The notes under the pieces were generated by a model. It was not told where the DNA came from. It made no database searches and saw only the letters and a program-made list of their open reading frames with translations. The translations under genes were made by a program, and so were the position numbers. A stretch of 64,000 nucleotides of DNA from the NCBI GenBank assembly GCA_021432635.1, contig MU270037.1, forward strand, positions 640,047 through 704,046, given 5' to 3'. Origin of the DNA: Thozetella sp. PMI_491 (lineage: Eukaryota > Ascomycota > Sordariomycetes > Chaetosphaeriales > Chaetosphaeriaceae). Shown here piece by piece: positions 35,884-47,331 of the stretch. Positions within the stretch are counted from its first letter, which is position 1; the number at the start of each line of letters is the position of its first letter.

Positions 35884-38625
35884 GCTCCTTGTGGCGGAGA
35901 GGAGTGCATGGAGCCTGCGATCCCGCAATGCGGATCCCCTTCCTTTCTGCAAGGTAACAAGCGGCGAGGCCTTTGCATTCACACCGTTATGGTTGGTGAG
36001 AGGCCGGTGTTCAATATTCCATACGGCATGTCCGACGAAATCATGAAAATGGCGTTTTTGGTGTTGTATCTTCTGGTTAGGATGACGGAAAGGAGCTGTG
36101 GTTGGCATAGCGTCGTCCTCATGGAATCTGCTTTTGGCGGATGGAGTGGTTTGCGTGATCAGCCTGGGACGCATGCTTAGTATATTAGTCTAGATCTAAT
36201 CAACGTGGAAAATGCATCCTCCTTGGATGAATTCCCCCCCGTTGTGTGTCATATACCCTGCCGGTCAACTCGTGTGTGAAGATAAATCACTGTACGCTTT
36301 CAACCACGGCATGAAACTCAATCCCTTACACATCCTCGCGCTTATTGTTGTGCGCCTGCAGCTTGAGCTTCGGTCTGGGGTTGTGCGAATCCCCGGAGTA
36401 GACCGCGCTCCCAGACGCGGGCCCGAAAGTCAAATATAAAATGATCTTCACGAACCAAGTTTCGCTGCACCATCCTCCACGAAGGCAACGATCTAGCAGT
36501 CCCAAGAGTCCGTGTCGTGCCCCTCAGCAAGGTCTGTGTCGTGTTCATGAAGGAGTTGCATATACAGCATCGCGTACTTCCCAGAGGGTATTATGAAGTA
36601 GGCTCTCGACCGCTCGCCCTCTAGCTAGCCGCCCTAGGACACCCACCCCTTAACGCGGTGCAGCCCGAGCCTGGTGTTGTCGGTAGTGCCGAGCGTGGAC
36701 ACGTCTGTGGTGTCCTCGAGATTGACCTGCACAGCCCGGATGCCGTAGGGTGATGGTCTGCAGCTGCATAGCGGTCTATCCAGGAGCAGAGTCAGCCTCC
36801 AGTTTGGAGGGTAATTATCGGTGCCAGAGTGGTCGGTGATGATAGCGTCATAGGCCAAATCGCTCTAGTAGATGTTGGAGAAGATCTCGATGGCCGCCTA
36901 CGGGTTGGGCCTGTCGGATCCTTGCCCGCACAGCGGCACCATGAGGCAGGGGGTTGTTTAGGCCCAGTGCTTGGGTCGATGCGGTGACGACTGCCTGTAG
37001 GACTAGTTTCCCCAAGGAGTGACGCTGTTGTCGGGGAGAGCTTGCTCTCTCCGACTCTTTCCCCTAGGAGCTAGGTCAAGCTACTTTACCTCTATATCCC
37101 TCGGACAAGTACCTCGGTATAGGGTTTCCTGCCAAAAAGCGCCTTTCTCATCATCTCTCTTGTGGCTTTGATAAGCAGCCACCTTACAGAGCTTCTACCT
37201 TGAGATCTACAGATCGGTGGTATCCTAGAAAGGAGCAATGTCTGCCGTGCTACCGCGTCCCAGAAATCCGCCCTGAGATCCCTTCGCGCGTCGAGGTACA
37301 TGAGAGTACATGATGCTTTCTTTCGTCTCCGGACCACCTACAATTGTCTAGACTGAGTATCTGGGAGGGGGGCGCTGCATGTCTTGTCTCCCGAGAGCTG
37401 CGTGACCATGTGGGCAACGACGACTCGCTCCCTCCGTCGTCAAGAGTGAGACGAGAGATCATGTGGGAGCCGGAATCGACCAAAGGGACCTAGAGTCTTC
37501 CTCTCTTGTGCGTCTTTATTGGCGGTGGTTACATAGCAGAGACATAGGGAGCGTCTGAAATCACCAGAGACCCCTGGTCGATGCAGACATTCTTTCTCGA
37601 CAACCTACTCGCCTCGGTGCTTGAACTGTCCTTCGAGCTCCTTCCAGCCGGAAGCCAACCCTGGTCGTTACCCCCGCCGAAAGCCCCGGTTTTAAGCACC
37701 TCGCTGGCTCCATCGGCAGACATCGGGCTCGCACGGCAGGTGACGAGGTGGTTGCCGTGGTGCAGCTCGGTCACGGCGAGAAACAGGAAACCGCAGGCGG
37801 GCCAGTCAGCATGTGAAATTACGTCGATGCAACTGGCGGGCAAGGGGGCCAGAGCCACTCACGAGCTGGGCGAGGCACACCAGCGCGGCTACGGTGAGCT
37901 GGAGGGCATTCGTGCCACCCTACCAGAGACACGCAGCAGCGGCATCGGTCTGAATCCCAGAAGGCCCAATTCGCATATCAGAGCCAGGTCGCGAAATCTC
38001 GCAGCTACCTACTGTCTAGGTGGAGGGCAAAAAAGAATGGCCTTGTCCTGGCGGGGACCGTCGCGCCCGGTTTTCTCTACAAAGGCTCTGGCGCCGAAGA
38101 AACAGCCGCCGGGCCGCCGTTGCGACTGTTCCAGAGGCCCCGGGAGGCTGGGCGTAGGTAGCCTGCATCTCCCCTCGTAGAGCACTGTCACCCGTTCGAC
38201 GTGGGGCATTTTCTGCAAGGACCCCACCATTAGGTGCAGCATATGACGACATCGGCTTAGTGGATGGAGGGGTCGAGCTGCCCGCCGCCGACGGGAGAAA
38301 GATTGTTGAGGGCCACAACAAGCAGGCGCGAGGGACACGCGCAATATACCTTAATCGCTCGGCGAAACGTGTAGGCTCCCCCCTTCGACCCCTGGAGAGA
38401 GGGGAAGGAACGTTTAAAAGCCACAACCCGGGCCCGCTCGTCCAAGCTTTTCCTGTCCTTGTGTCCATTCCTTTCCTGTGTCCCACGTCTACCTTGCGGT
38501 TCCCCTTCGAACCTCCCCTTGCCTTCAGACGCTCGAGTCGGCTCCTGGTCCGGTCGTAGTTCGCTGTCTTTCTCATCTCTTTAGCCAATCTCTAGAGGAT
38601 AGATAGCTTCCAAATAATAGCCAAG
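35884..38625. other. Gene-poor region with a possible decayed coding relic
   Basis: About 2.7 kb without an intact gene. The minus strand between roughly 36300 and 37080 looks protein-like but is broken (separate entry). The rest, including 37100-38600, gives only short overlapping ORFs. The last 200 bp before 38626 probably hold the HAD gene promoter and leader. Confidence 0.5.
36300..37080 (-). pseudogene. Possible decayed coding relic, family unknown
   Basis: One minus-strand frame keeps long, balanced amino-acid stretches rather than the Pro/Arg bias of random frames. Examples are AAIEIFSNIY, DLAYDAIITDHSGTDNYPP, GIRAVQVNLEDTTDV and AYFIIPSGKYAMLYMQLL. The frame is interrupted by several stop codons, mostly TAG at positions where CAG would be expected. 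This pattern fits C-to-T decay such as repeat-induced point mutation. I do not recognise the family. It could be a dead host gene or a chance arrangement. Confidence 0.3.
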
Positions 38626-39538
38626 ATGGGCAAGGTATGGCTCCCTTCTTTCTCTCCCTGCCGTCCGCTCTGTCGCTAGTGGCGCCCGGGATGCGTCAGA
38701 TTCGATCGGATCGCATCTGTAACCTGCCGCCCGCCGCTCACCTCCCGATCTTCCCCGCTACGCTCTATTCCGACCTTCGCCCGCTAACATGCCCTCCTGC
38801 CGCAAGATCACCACCATCCTCTTCGACTGCGACAACACGCTAGTGCTGTCGGAAGAGCTTGCTTTCGAGGGCTGCGCCGATCTGATCAATGAGATCTGCA
38901 AGTCTAAGAATGTACCTCTCGAGAAGCCCTTCACGGGTGACTCGTTGATCGTCGAGTTCGTCGGGCAGAACTTCCGCGGCATGATGAAGTCGTTGCAGGC
39001 GCGCTACAACTTCGAACTCCGGGACGACGAGCTCGAGGATTATGTCAAGCGCGAAGAGGACGTTGTCATCGCCAAGCTCAAGGAGAAGCTGGTGCCGTGC
39101 AAGGGTGTAGACGCCGAGCTGGAGAAGCTTGCTGCCTCGGGCAAGTACAAGCTTGCCGTCGTCAGCAGCTCCGCGCTCCGCCGCGTCAAGGCCAGCATTG
39201 AGAAGGTTGGACAGGACAAGTACTTTGGGGAGGACGTCTTCAGCGCCGCCACCAGTCTGCCCGTGCCCACGAGCAAGCCGGACCCGGCTATCTACCTCCA
39301 CGCCCTCAAAGTACTCGGCAAGACGGCTGGTGAGAGCATCACCATCGAGGACAGCAAGAGCGGCACGTTGAGCGGCGCCCGGGCCGGCATCAAGGTCATC
39401 GGCTACGTCGGGCCATACCCTGAGGCTGAGAAGGCAAAAATGGAGAAGGTTCTTACGGACGCCGGCGCTGTGGTCATCATGCAAGACTGGGCCGAGTTCC
39501 CTGCCATCCTGGCTAAGATCGAGAGCGGCGAGCTTTAA
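38626..39538 (+). CDS. HAD-superfamily phosphatase (beta-phosphoglucomutase-like)
   Basis: Small-molecule phosphatase or mutase of the haloacid dehalogenase class. The preferred model has a 9-nt first exon (38626-38634, Met-Gly-Lys) spliced to 38807-39538, giving 246 aa starting MGKITTILFDCDNTLV. The intron has a GTATGG donor and a CTAAC branch sequence near 38783, about 20 nt before an AAG acceptor. The alternative is an unspliced start at 38789 (MPSCRKITT...), giving 249 aa. The family motifs are all present: DCDNT (nucleophile Asp10 and acid Asp12), VVSSSA (motif II), SKPDP with its Lys (motif III) and IEDSKSG (motif IV). A helical cap lies between motifs I and II. The substrate is not deducible. 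It is convergent with Rit1, stops 162 bp apart. Confidence 0.85.
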
Positions 39539-39700
39539 TGGGTTTCTTCACGGACAGCGGGCAGAAAATAATATATCTCGAGCTCATACAGATTTTGGCA
39601 TTGGCGGGCTATTTCGAGGTTAATGTCATGGGACAGCCGGGCGCGGTAGGGTTTTAGACCTATGCAAGGAAATAGAACCTCTGGGCGGGAGCAGGAGCCC

Positions 39701-41204
39701 TCATTTGCGCCAGTCCATAAGGAAGCTGTTCACGCTCTGAAGCGTATTACGACTAGGGTTAGACTCGGGTAGTGCCTGCATGAGACGGCCTAGCCGGACT
39801 CTGATGGTTGTCTTGTCAAACTTGCGCTCCGCGTTGCTTGGCCGCATATTACCATCGTCGCCGACTAGCCAGCAATCCAGCGCCAGCACGAGACCAACGG
39901 AGAGATCCTTTCCCGACTCGCAGGCCACGACGACTCTTGGCCGCTGTGTTAAAGACGTAAAGTTTTCTAGAAATGAGGAAACATGCTGGCAAATTGGATC
40001 CAATGCGTCACGCAGCATTCTGCTGCCGGTCTTGCTCTTGCCGAGACCGACCTCCATGTGCCTCTTGGACTTGATCCAGGCATCCGAAGGAGTCGATTTA
40101 GGTAGCAAAGAGATCAGACACGCGCATTCGTCTAGAACCTCCAGATCTATGGGCAGCGTGCCGACGGTAATCAGGGAAGTAGCCTGCTTAAGTCCCGCGG
40201 CGCCCGAGTTGCTCGGAACGTCTGTGGTGACTAGCGAAGCTATGAGGTCTGGGAGATCGCTCTCAGGTGTCGCAAGCAGCAGCTCTCGGTTCTTCCAGAA
40301 GATGGGAGCAGTGAGGCCATGGGCCCAAGCCTCGGTGTCGTCACCGGCGCCTTGGATGTAGCCCCCCTCGCTCATCTCGGTCCCCACGACACGGCGGGAG
40401 CTGGTGCAGCAGACGACGGGGTGGCAGGAGAGGAAAACCTCGCCCAGGGGCTGGAGAGCAGCACCATCTTGCGTCACCCAGAGCGGCCGTAAGGGCTTGT
40501 GAAGGCACTGCCGCAGTGCCTCACCGTCGATTCCAATCTGCTTGAACGACTCGACAAATGCCGCTATCCGTGCCTGTATCTGGCTCCGCTCCGAGTCGGA
40601 GACGGCGGCTGGCGGCACATAGACCTCATGCCAGCTTGTCTCTTCAGGGAACAAGACATGGTTCATGACACAGCACCAGATGGGCACGGTCTTGCTGAGT
40701 GCATCCGGAATTCCTGAGGAAGGGGAAGGGTGTGAGCCCCTGAGATAGTAAACAAATCGGAGGGGGAATGGGGCCCGGACTCACGCTTTCCCCGGCGTGT
40801 CGAGTCGACAATGATGCATCTGCACAGCTCAGTCAGCCTCGCGCGTGTGCGTTCCCGCTGCCCGCCCCGACGAACCCGTCATGCTTCTGGATGAGCTGCA
40901 GTAGGTGCAGATTCAGACGGCGGGTGCTGAACTGCCACTGGCCGGCGTGGCCGTCGGTGCTCTTGAAGTAGGCTGACGCAGCCTTGCGGTCCGGCTCGAC
41001 GTACCAGCTGCCGCAGCGCTCATTCGCCACCAAGGGCAGACCGAGGATGCCAGCCACCTCGGTGACGAATGCCGCGTCCTGGAGAATAGAGGAAAGGCGA
41101 TTGTTGATGGACAAGTTCGCCTTCTTCAGATCGCCGAGGATGCGCGAGAAGTTGTGGTTCGCCTGCTCCGAGAAGACAATGTCTGATAGATTGAGCGGAG
41201 GCAT
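39701..41204 (-). CDS. RIT1: tRNA A64-2'-O-ribosylphosphate transferase Rit1
   Basis: Modifies A64 of initiator tRNA-Met with a 2'-O-ribosyl phosphate, which keeps it out of elongation. Three exons on the minus strand, 41204-40876, 40819-40785 (35 nt) and 40713-39701, encode 458 aa. The splice joins give the diagnostic Rit1 run KHDG-CIIVDSTRRGK-RIPDALSKTVPIWCCV. Other family blocks are NERCGSWYVEP, KSTDGHAGQWQFSTRRLNLHLL and LFLSCHPVVCCTSS-like sequence (written VFLSCHPVVCCTSS here). The C-terminal domain is phosphatase-like, with CESGKDLSVG from Cys386 taking the place of a P-loop. The length is slightly shorter than the yeast enzyme. The donor of the first intron is GTTCGT, weak but required by the frame. 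Confidence 0.92.
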
Positions 41205-41243
41205 GGCGGGTATGCCGTCCCTCGGATGTAAGAACGTGACCTA

Positions 41244-41280
41244 GGTGTGTGTTTGTGTGTGTTCGTGTGTGTGTATGTGG
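41244..41280. repeat. Imperfect GT microsatellite
   Basis: GT/TG-rich stretch 40 bp upstream of the Rit1 start codon, within its promoter or leader. Confidence 0.8.
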
Positions 41281-42754
41281 GTGGGTGGCCGCGTCTGTGC
41301 CCTTGTCTGCGCCCGGTGTCTGCGCCTGCGCGGGCATGGGCTTGGGTGTGTGGTTGTGTGGCAATCTGACCCTTCCCGCCTGTGGCTTGGACCGATTCCC
41401 TGAGACGGCGGTGCGGATCCGACCAAGGGATCGAAGCACTTGCGGATAATATTGGTCGATTGATGGGACGAAGGGGGGAAAAAACTTCATTGGGACCTCA
41501 AAGGCGCCCACTTACAGCATTGGCCGCTAACGGGCGCTAACGACCTGAGCGACTAATCCCCACACCCGTTCCCCGCAGATAGGGCTGGAGGGGGCCATGT
41601 ATGTACCGACGCTCTGGAACCGTACTGTACGTAGTAGAGCAGAGCAAGCCCGACATCTGACAGCATGTGCTCTTCTCACCAGCACGGCGAGGCAATCCGT
41701 ATCAGCACAGCAACTGTAAGAGGAAGGTAAGGAGACAGTCCTGCCTCGGAGCCTCTGATGTGCGCACTATTTTCTCATCTGCATGTCACGAATTTACCGT
41801 GAGGTGCCGACATTCTTGCAAGGCGCGTCCGTGTCCCATCGAGAGAGCCAGTTTCTTGTGCTGACAGCATCCATATCGCCGTACGAAGTAATGCACTATG
41901 CATGGACCTCGAAACCGCCATGACAGCGAGGGGCAACGTCGCAATCAAGAAGGAATCTCGCCGATATCATGACCGGCATACGGATGACATGATACTCCCT
42001 GCTGTGCGAGGACATCGGCAAGCCGGAGGCTCGTGATTTTCAGTGTTAATCACTTCCGTTATACACGGGATGCATGGGACGTTTCTTGGGCAGGCTTGCT
42101 GACGCTACGCGATCTTCAGTCCTATGTGCGGGTTTAAGCGAGGGCAATGGTTTGCGGTACTGAATGATGCATATTACTATGGTATATATATATAATCCCT
42201 GTTTTCGGGCCGTCTTGTCTCTAGTACATAGGCCGAAACCAGCGGGTGTGTGTGCCCGGCGAGGGAGGTCTTCGGTGGAACAAGGAAAGAAAAAAAAAGA
42301 AACAAAGCAGCAGGCTGCACAATGTATAAGCGGCTGGCTCGGTAAGCATAGGCCGCCCCCCCCCCCGTTATTTTTTTTCTCTTTCGTTCTGTACAGCGAG
42401 GGCGGACTTGCCCCTTTGAGCAGCTTCCGATGTCCCACGGGATTGGAACCAGATGATGCCCTGCACTAAGGATCCCGGAAGATAGGGGAAAGTGAGGTGA
42501 TAGTGAATCCTCCTGGGTACGGGGTCAGACAAGGTGACCGAGGCACTCAGGGCCTGCTTCCGAATCACACAACTGCCATGTCAGCCGCGCTTTTCTCGGT
42601 GACCAGAACGGGATGTACATTGCTTTCTTGGGCCACAGCGGCGCAATGTGGGGAAGCTGGGAAACGGGCAGCCATCCATTCACTGGACCATAGGGGCTGT
42701 CTTCCAGGCCCTCTTCCCCCCAGCGCCGAGATAATGTCCCCTCCTTTTCTGGCG

Positions 42755-42756
<2 letters not shown>

Positions 42757-42839
<83 letters not shown>
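42757..42839. repeat. C83 homopolymer
   Basis: Eighty-three consecutive C, followed by GGGAAAATC, C8, T4, CCCG and then C25 (42865-42889). It is by far the longest homopolymer in the window. It may be real or an assembly/base-calling artefact around a gap. Confidence 0.9.
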
Positions 42840-42841
<2 letters not shown>

Positions 42842-42864
42842 GAAAATCCCCCCCCCTTTTCCCG

Positions 42865-42889
42865 CCCCCCCCCCCCCCCCCCCCCCCCC
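42865..42889. repeat. C25 homopolymer
   Basis: Second long C run, 25 bp after the C83 run. Confidence 0.9.
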
Positions 42890-43211
42890 TCTCTTGCCTT
42901 TCGTCGCATGCCTCCCTGATGTTTGCCTCGATAGATGCCTGGCAGCTTGGCAGGCATGCACTGCAGTAGCGGTCAGAAACGGGGATCTAGGGATATCATT
43001 GCGAGTCGCCCCATTATGCTTGTCCTGGTGACATGGCGGGTTCCGTATCCGCATCTGCGCCTCGCTGGCGCCCCAAACTCCGGCAAGCCGGCGTTGTATC
43101 CTGACCCGCGGCCGCTAACGGAGGCCCCGAGCCGGTTGACGCCATCCCATTCGCGAGTCTTCTTGGCGCCGGCTGCACGGGGTAGGGAGCGGCCCACAGG
43201 GCAGAGCACAG

Positions 43212-43247
43212 CCCTTCGACTCCCCACAATCGTGGGGAGTCGAAGGG
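43212..43247. repeat. Perfect 16-bp inverted repeat with 4-nt loop
   Basis: Arms CCCTTCGACTCCCCAC and GTGGGGAGTCGAAGGG around AATC. All 16 pairs match and 11 are GC, so a transcript would form a very stable hairpin. No U-run follows and no adjacent gene is evident. Confidence 0.85.
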
Positions 43248-46200
43248 GGGTCGCGCGGCCTCCGTCACGGCTACAACGTTTCAATGTTTCGACGATCAAG
43301 GGGGAACGTCGGTTGGTCGGCACCAAGGCTTGGGTGATGCCACAATCGAGGGCATGGAAATTAAATCGGCCAGGCTGGCTTCGAATAGGAGCACAGAGAG
43401 GGACTCCGCGACCGCCGCGAGCCACCCGCAAAAACTGGCTCGTTTGGGGAATGAGCAATTCGCTGTCGGTCGCTAGCGAGCCAGGCCAGCCAGCAACAGC
43501 CGAATCCCCCCCTCTCGCCGCCGTGCCGGCAGCGATGCCACCCTCCCTCCCTCTCCCCATCGATGACCACGTCTTTGCCCTTGAGAGGAGGCCGAGGGTG
43601 GTATCATGAGACCCTATGTCTCATTGCCATGCTGTCGAGAGTTGCAACTCGGACACTTCCTGGCCAAGCTCGCACGGGCGCACGTCTCCACGATGCAAGG
43701 TCCGCGTCGATCGTGGCGCAGCTGCAGGACTTTCCAGAAGTCTTCTGCGAGGCCGCCCACGTCCCACTGCACCGCATCACCCGGCAGTGAGCACTGCCAT
43801 CGACATCATTCATCGGCTCTACGGTCACCAAAGCGGCCGAGCCACGGAGCCGAGGCTCTGGAGTTTGCCGATGCGAAGTTCATCAATCGTCATTAAGGTG
43901 GGAGGAAGGAGGTCGACGTCAGGGGCCTCCTACGCCCATGCCCCCCCATGGTGGAGATGGGCCGGCACGGGTGCCCAACCCCCCTTAAGAGGCGCGGTAT
44001 TCTCCAGAGCGGCATGGATGTGATGCTCGGCTTAAGGGGGGAGTCACTAGGCAATAGGCCAATGATTGGGAGAGAGCCCGTCAAGATCACGTCCCAGGGC
44101 AACGGCATGATCTGGGCCGGTTTGCGCAATGTCCTGCTGGTGGGAACGGCCGTCAAATCAGCGCTCGCCTCGACGTCTCGATAGGGCTGACCACCTCTCC
44201 GCACGCCTATCGTCCTTGGCCACTGAGCAGCCGTTCCTGCTGGGTGTTGGGGGCCCAGCTTGCTAGGATGTGCGCCGATGGGCCGCTAGCATTTGGTGGG
44301 CAAAGCCGGGGACCGCGAGCAATTGGCAGATTGGTTCCCAAGGTACCTAGGCAGGGAGGAGCACTGTGCACCCGGGGACCAATGAGGCCCTTTACCCATG
44401 CTGGATGGATCGCCTTCTTGAACATGCGTAGGGCTGAAGTGGAGGGTGAGAGGTGTGTGGTGCTCTGGCGTCCTCTCGAGATACCTACGCATAGAATACA
44501 TCATCTCCCCCCCTCTCCTTTCTCTTGCCTTCTGGCGTTGGGGTACCGGAGAGCCTTCTCTCACCAGGGCGTTGGACCCGACCAGCAGGTTCAAAGGACA
44601 AGGGCTGACGGAAACGGCCCGCGAGATAATCTCTGGGCCCTTGCCCTTCCCCCTTTCCACCCCCCTCTACGGAAAGTACATTACAGTACAGGGTACAGTG
44701 ACCAGTAGATCGAGCAGACCGAGCCTCGGGCAAACAGAGACGGCAAGGCCTCCCCCCTTCTCTCCTCCTCCCTTCGGTCAAGGCTGGCTCGTGCGTCCGT
44801 GATGGAATGGAATTTGTGAAGAGGGGGGTGGGAAGGCACAGTGAAACGAAACGGCAAAGGAAGGCTGAGGTATAGTGAATGTATTGCAAGTACACTGGCC
44901 CCCCACCAAAGCTATCACGAATCGTAAAATCTGCTGTGCCCATCGCCATCGAGGACGATGAACGGCACTCAGAGCACGATCTCTCTAGCTCCTGACTCCC
45001 TTCGAAGCTAAAAAAGAGTCACCGCCGTGTTCTAGTGCACTAGATTCATCATGATCGCTCGGCTGGCCGAGAAGAGTGGAAGCACCAGCGGGACCAGTGG
45101 AGCATTCGAAGATTGAAGGGTTGGGCGGCACGTGGGAGTCCGTGGCCGAAGAGCCGTCATCAAGCTGTCATCCGTCAGACAAAGACAACCGGCGGCCTAG
45201 GAGCATGGCGTGGCGAAAGTGGGCTACGTCTTATCCGTTTTCTCCCCAAAGTGTGATTTTGCAGTGGCTTGGACTAGATTCCAGGCCTTTAGGTGCAACG
45301 AGAAAGGGGAAAAGAAACTTGTGCGAACTAGCGGTCAAAAAAGCTGCTACTCGACGCGGGAGGGGGCCAAGCCCAACGTGGCGGGCGACCGGACTTCGAG
45401 ACATCACACACACACACATACAGTTAGTCACCCCCTCGGGATCCCCCCCTTTGCCGCCCTGCTTGTTTGCTTTTTGTGCCTATTACCTTGGCCCAAGACA
45501 CGGCTACGGGCTAGAATTCCAAGCTAGAAATCCCAGAAAGGGGGCTGAAGATGGGGGAAGAGCGGGGGGCCAACACGAAATTGTCTCATCAGACACACGC
45601 AGCTAAACTAGCTGCCACGCAACTGCTGCCGGAGAGCTGCTCCGGAGGCCGAAGTAGCAGAAGTTGTCGAACAGCATCGTACTATGGGAGGGGCTAGTCC
45701 GTGGTTAGTAGACTCCGGATGAGCCCCAGCGGCCAATCTAATCGGGAAGTGTGCACAGCCTAGCGGATGCATGGGTTTTGGAGGCAGCTCGACGCTGGGT
45801 CTTGGCCGCCGTGTGGCTTGCTGGCTTATTCGGTTCGGTCGACTGCATGCGTCCATGTCCATGCGGGCGATGGGCTACTGCAACTGCAGAACTCAAAGTC
45901 GCCTTCGCCTCTGCAATGCGCATCTGCTGCCTGGAGGCAAAGCCTGCACCGGCGAAGGGAACTACGGGGAACGCGTTGGACACGGCGGCGGCGGGTCCTA
46001 GGCAAGCCATGAAAGGCAAGGGCCACTGTACTACCAACGAAGTACACTAGTAGAACCGACGAAAACGCGGCCGGACACGGGGAGGGAAGGGGAGGGGGGA
46101 GGTGGGGGGGACAAGGGGGTGGGGAGGAGGATAACGATGGGAATCAGATTGGGGGAATGGGTACCTCCTAGCGAGAATGGAACAAAAAGATCGAGATGGG

Positions 46201-47331
46201 CGACGGAGCGTGGCGTTTTGGCCCACGAAGCTTCGGGGAACACAGAATTCCTCCATAGGTCCTTCTCTGGCTTGCACCTTCCGCAAAGGGACTTGACAAA
46301 CGGGGCGACGGGACCGGTCTGGAGGAGCGCGCGATAGTCTTGAAACGGAGGTGGAAAAAAAAGTGTGCCCTCGCTTGGTCTGCTTGTCTGCTTTGGATCT
46401 CAGGGCTGAGAGAATCCCGAGCCTTTCGTGCCCTCTCGTCTGGATCTGCAGGCCGGGTGGTGGCCTTGCCCGTGGTGCCCACCCAGTACTTAGGTACTGT
46501 ACCCTGTACATGCAGCATAGCTTGGCCTGTCCCGTTGACTTGCAGAGGGGGCGAGGGAGATGGTCGCGACGTCGCGACCGGGGGGAGGATGTCTACCTCA
46601 TCCACCTCATCCACCCGTCCCGCTCGAGATCCCTGAAAGGGTTAGCAGAAATAATAAAGCCCAGCGCCCAGCTCCGACCGGGGGTGTGGGCTTGCCATGG
46701 GCTTGCACTGCACTACGGAGTACCTACCTAGACCCTGAACAAGCCTGACTCTGGCGAACCGCCAATGCAAAGTAAAAATTCCCTTTTAGTCCCCTCCCCC
46801 TCTACAGCGACCAGCGAGTTGAAGCTCTCTCCAGTCGCCCCTCCCCACCCTACCTTCCCCTACCTTCCCCGACCTTTGCCTACCACCTCCATATAGGCAC
46901 CTCCGGATCGCTCCATACCGACCTGCCACTTCTCTCTCCTCCTCCCCCCCCCCCCTCTAGTGTCCTCACTCTCGCGGTTGCACAACGAGTCATACCGATT
47001 CAGCCTTTGTGCCCTCGAATCCGCCGAAGGACAGCGAAGCTCGGTCTAATCTCTAATTCCTAGCAGGCGGGTCCTCTTTTTCTGGCATAGGCCCTTGCCG
47101 TTACCCGAGCTCTTAAGCCGGCGGAAGACCAGAGCGGACGAACCCCTCTACTCCACAAACGCCTACTTGAGCGCAAGGTCCCCCCAATACCCCCTCCCCC
47201 AGGCCTCTCTCGCATCTCGACTGCACGCCCCGAAGCTGAGACTTGCCGTGGCGATTGTCATGGTGCCGCCTATTTTCGTCACTGGGAAGGTATTGTGTTA
47301 GTTCAAGCGCAGCGGCGACCCAGCCAGGATC

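Larger units (their letters stand above)
41205..47331. other. Second gene-free block, upstream of a Zn2Cys6 regulator
   Basis: About 6.1 kb with no supported gene. Left to right it holds a GT-rich stretch (41244-41280), a TA run (about 42181-42194), C11 near 42357, an 83-nt C run and a 25-nt C run (42757-42889), a perfect 16-bp hairpin (43212-43247), CA repeats near 45402-45418, and C-rich sequence near 46947-46959. Long ORFs such as 42935-43609 (+) lack motifs and show random composition. The right end probably contains promoter and 5' leader of the regulator at 47332. Confidence 0.55.

Noticed and set aside
42497-42957. ORFs with poly-Pro or poly-Gly runs
   Set aside because: They are simple translations of the C83 and C25 homopolymers.
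42935-43609. 224-codon plus-strand ORF in the gene-free block
   Set aside because: Composition is random (Arg/Pro/Ser), it spans the 16-bp hairpin, it has no motif, and equally long ORFs overlap it on the other strand.
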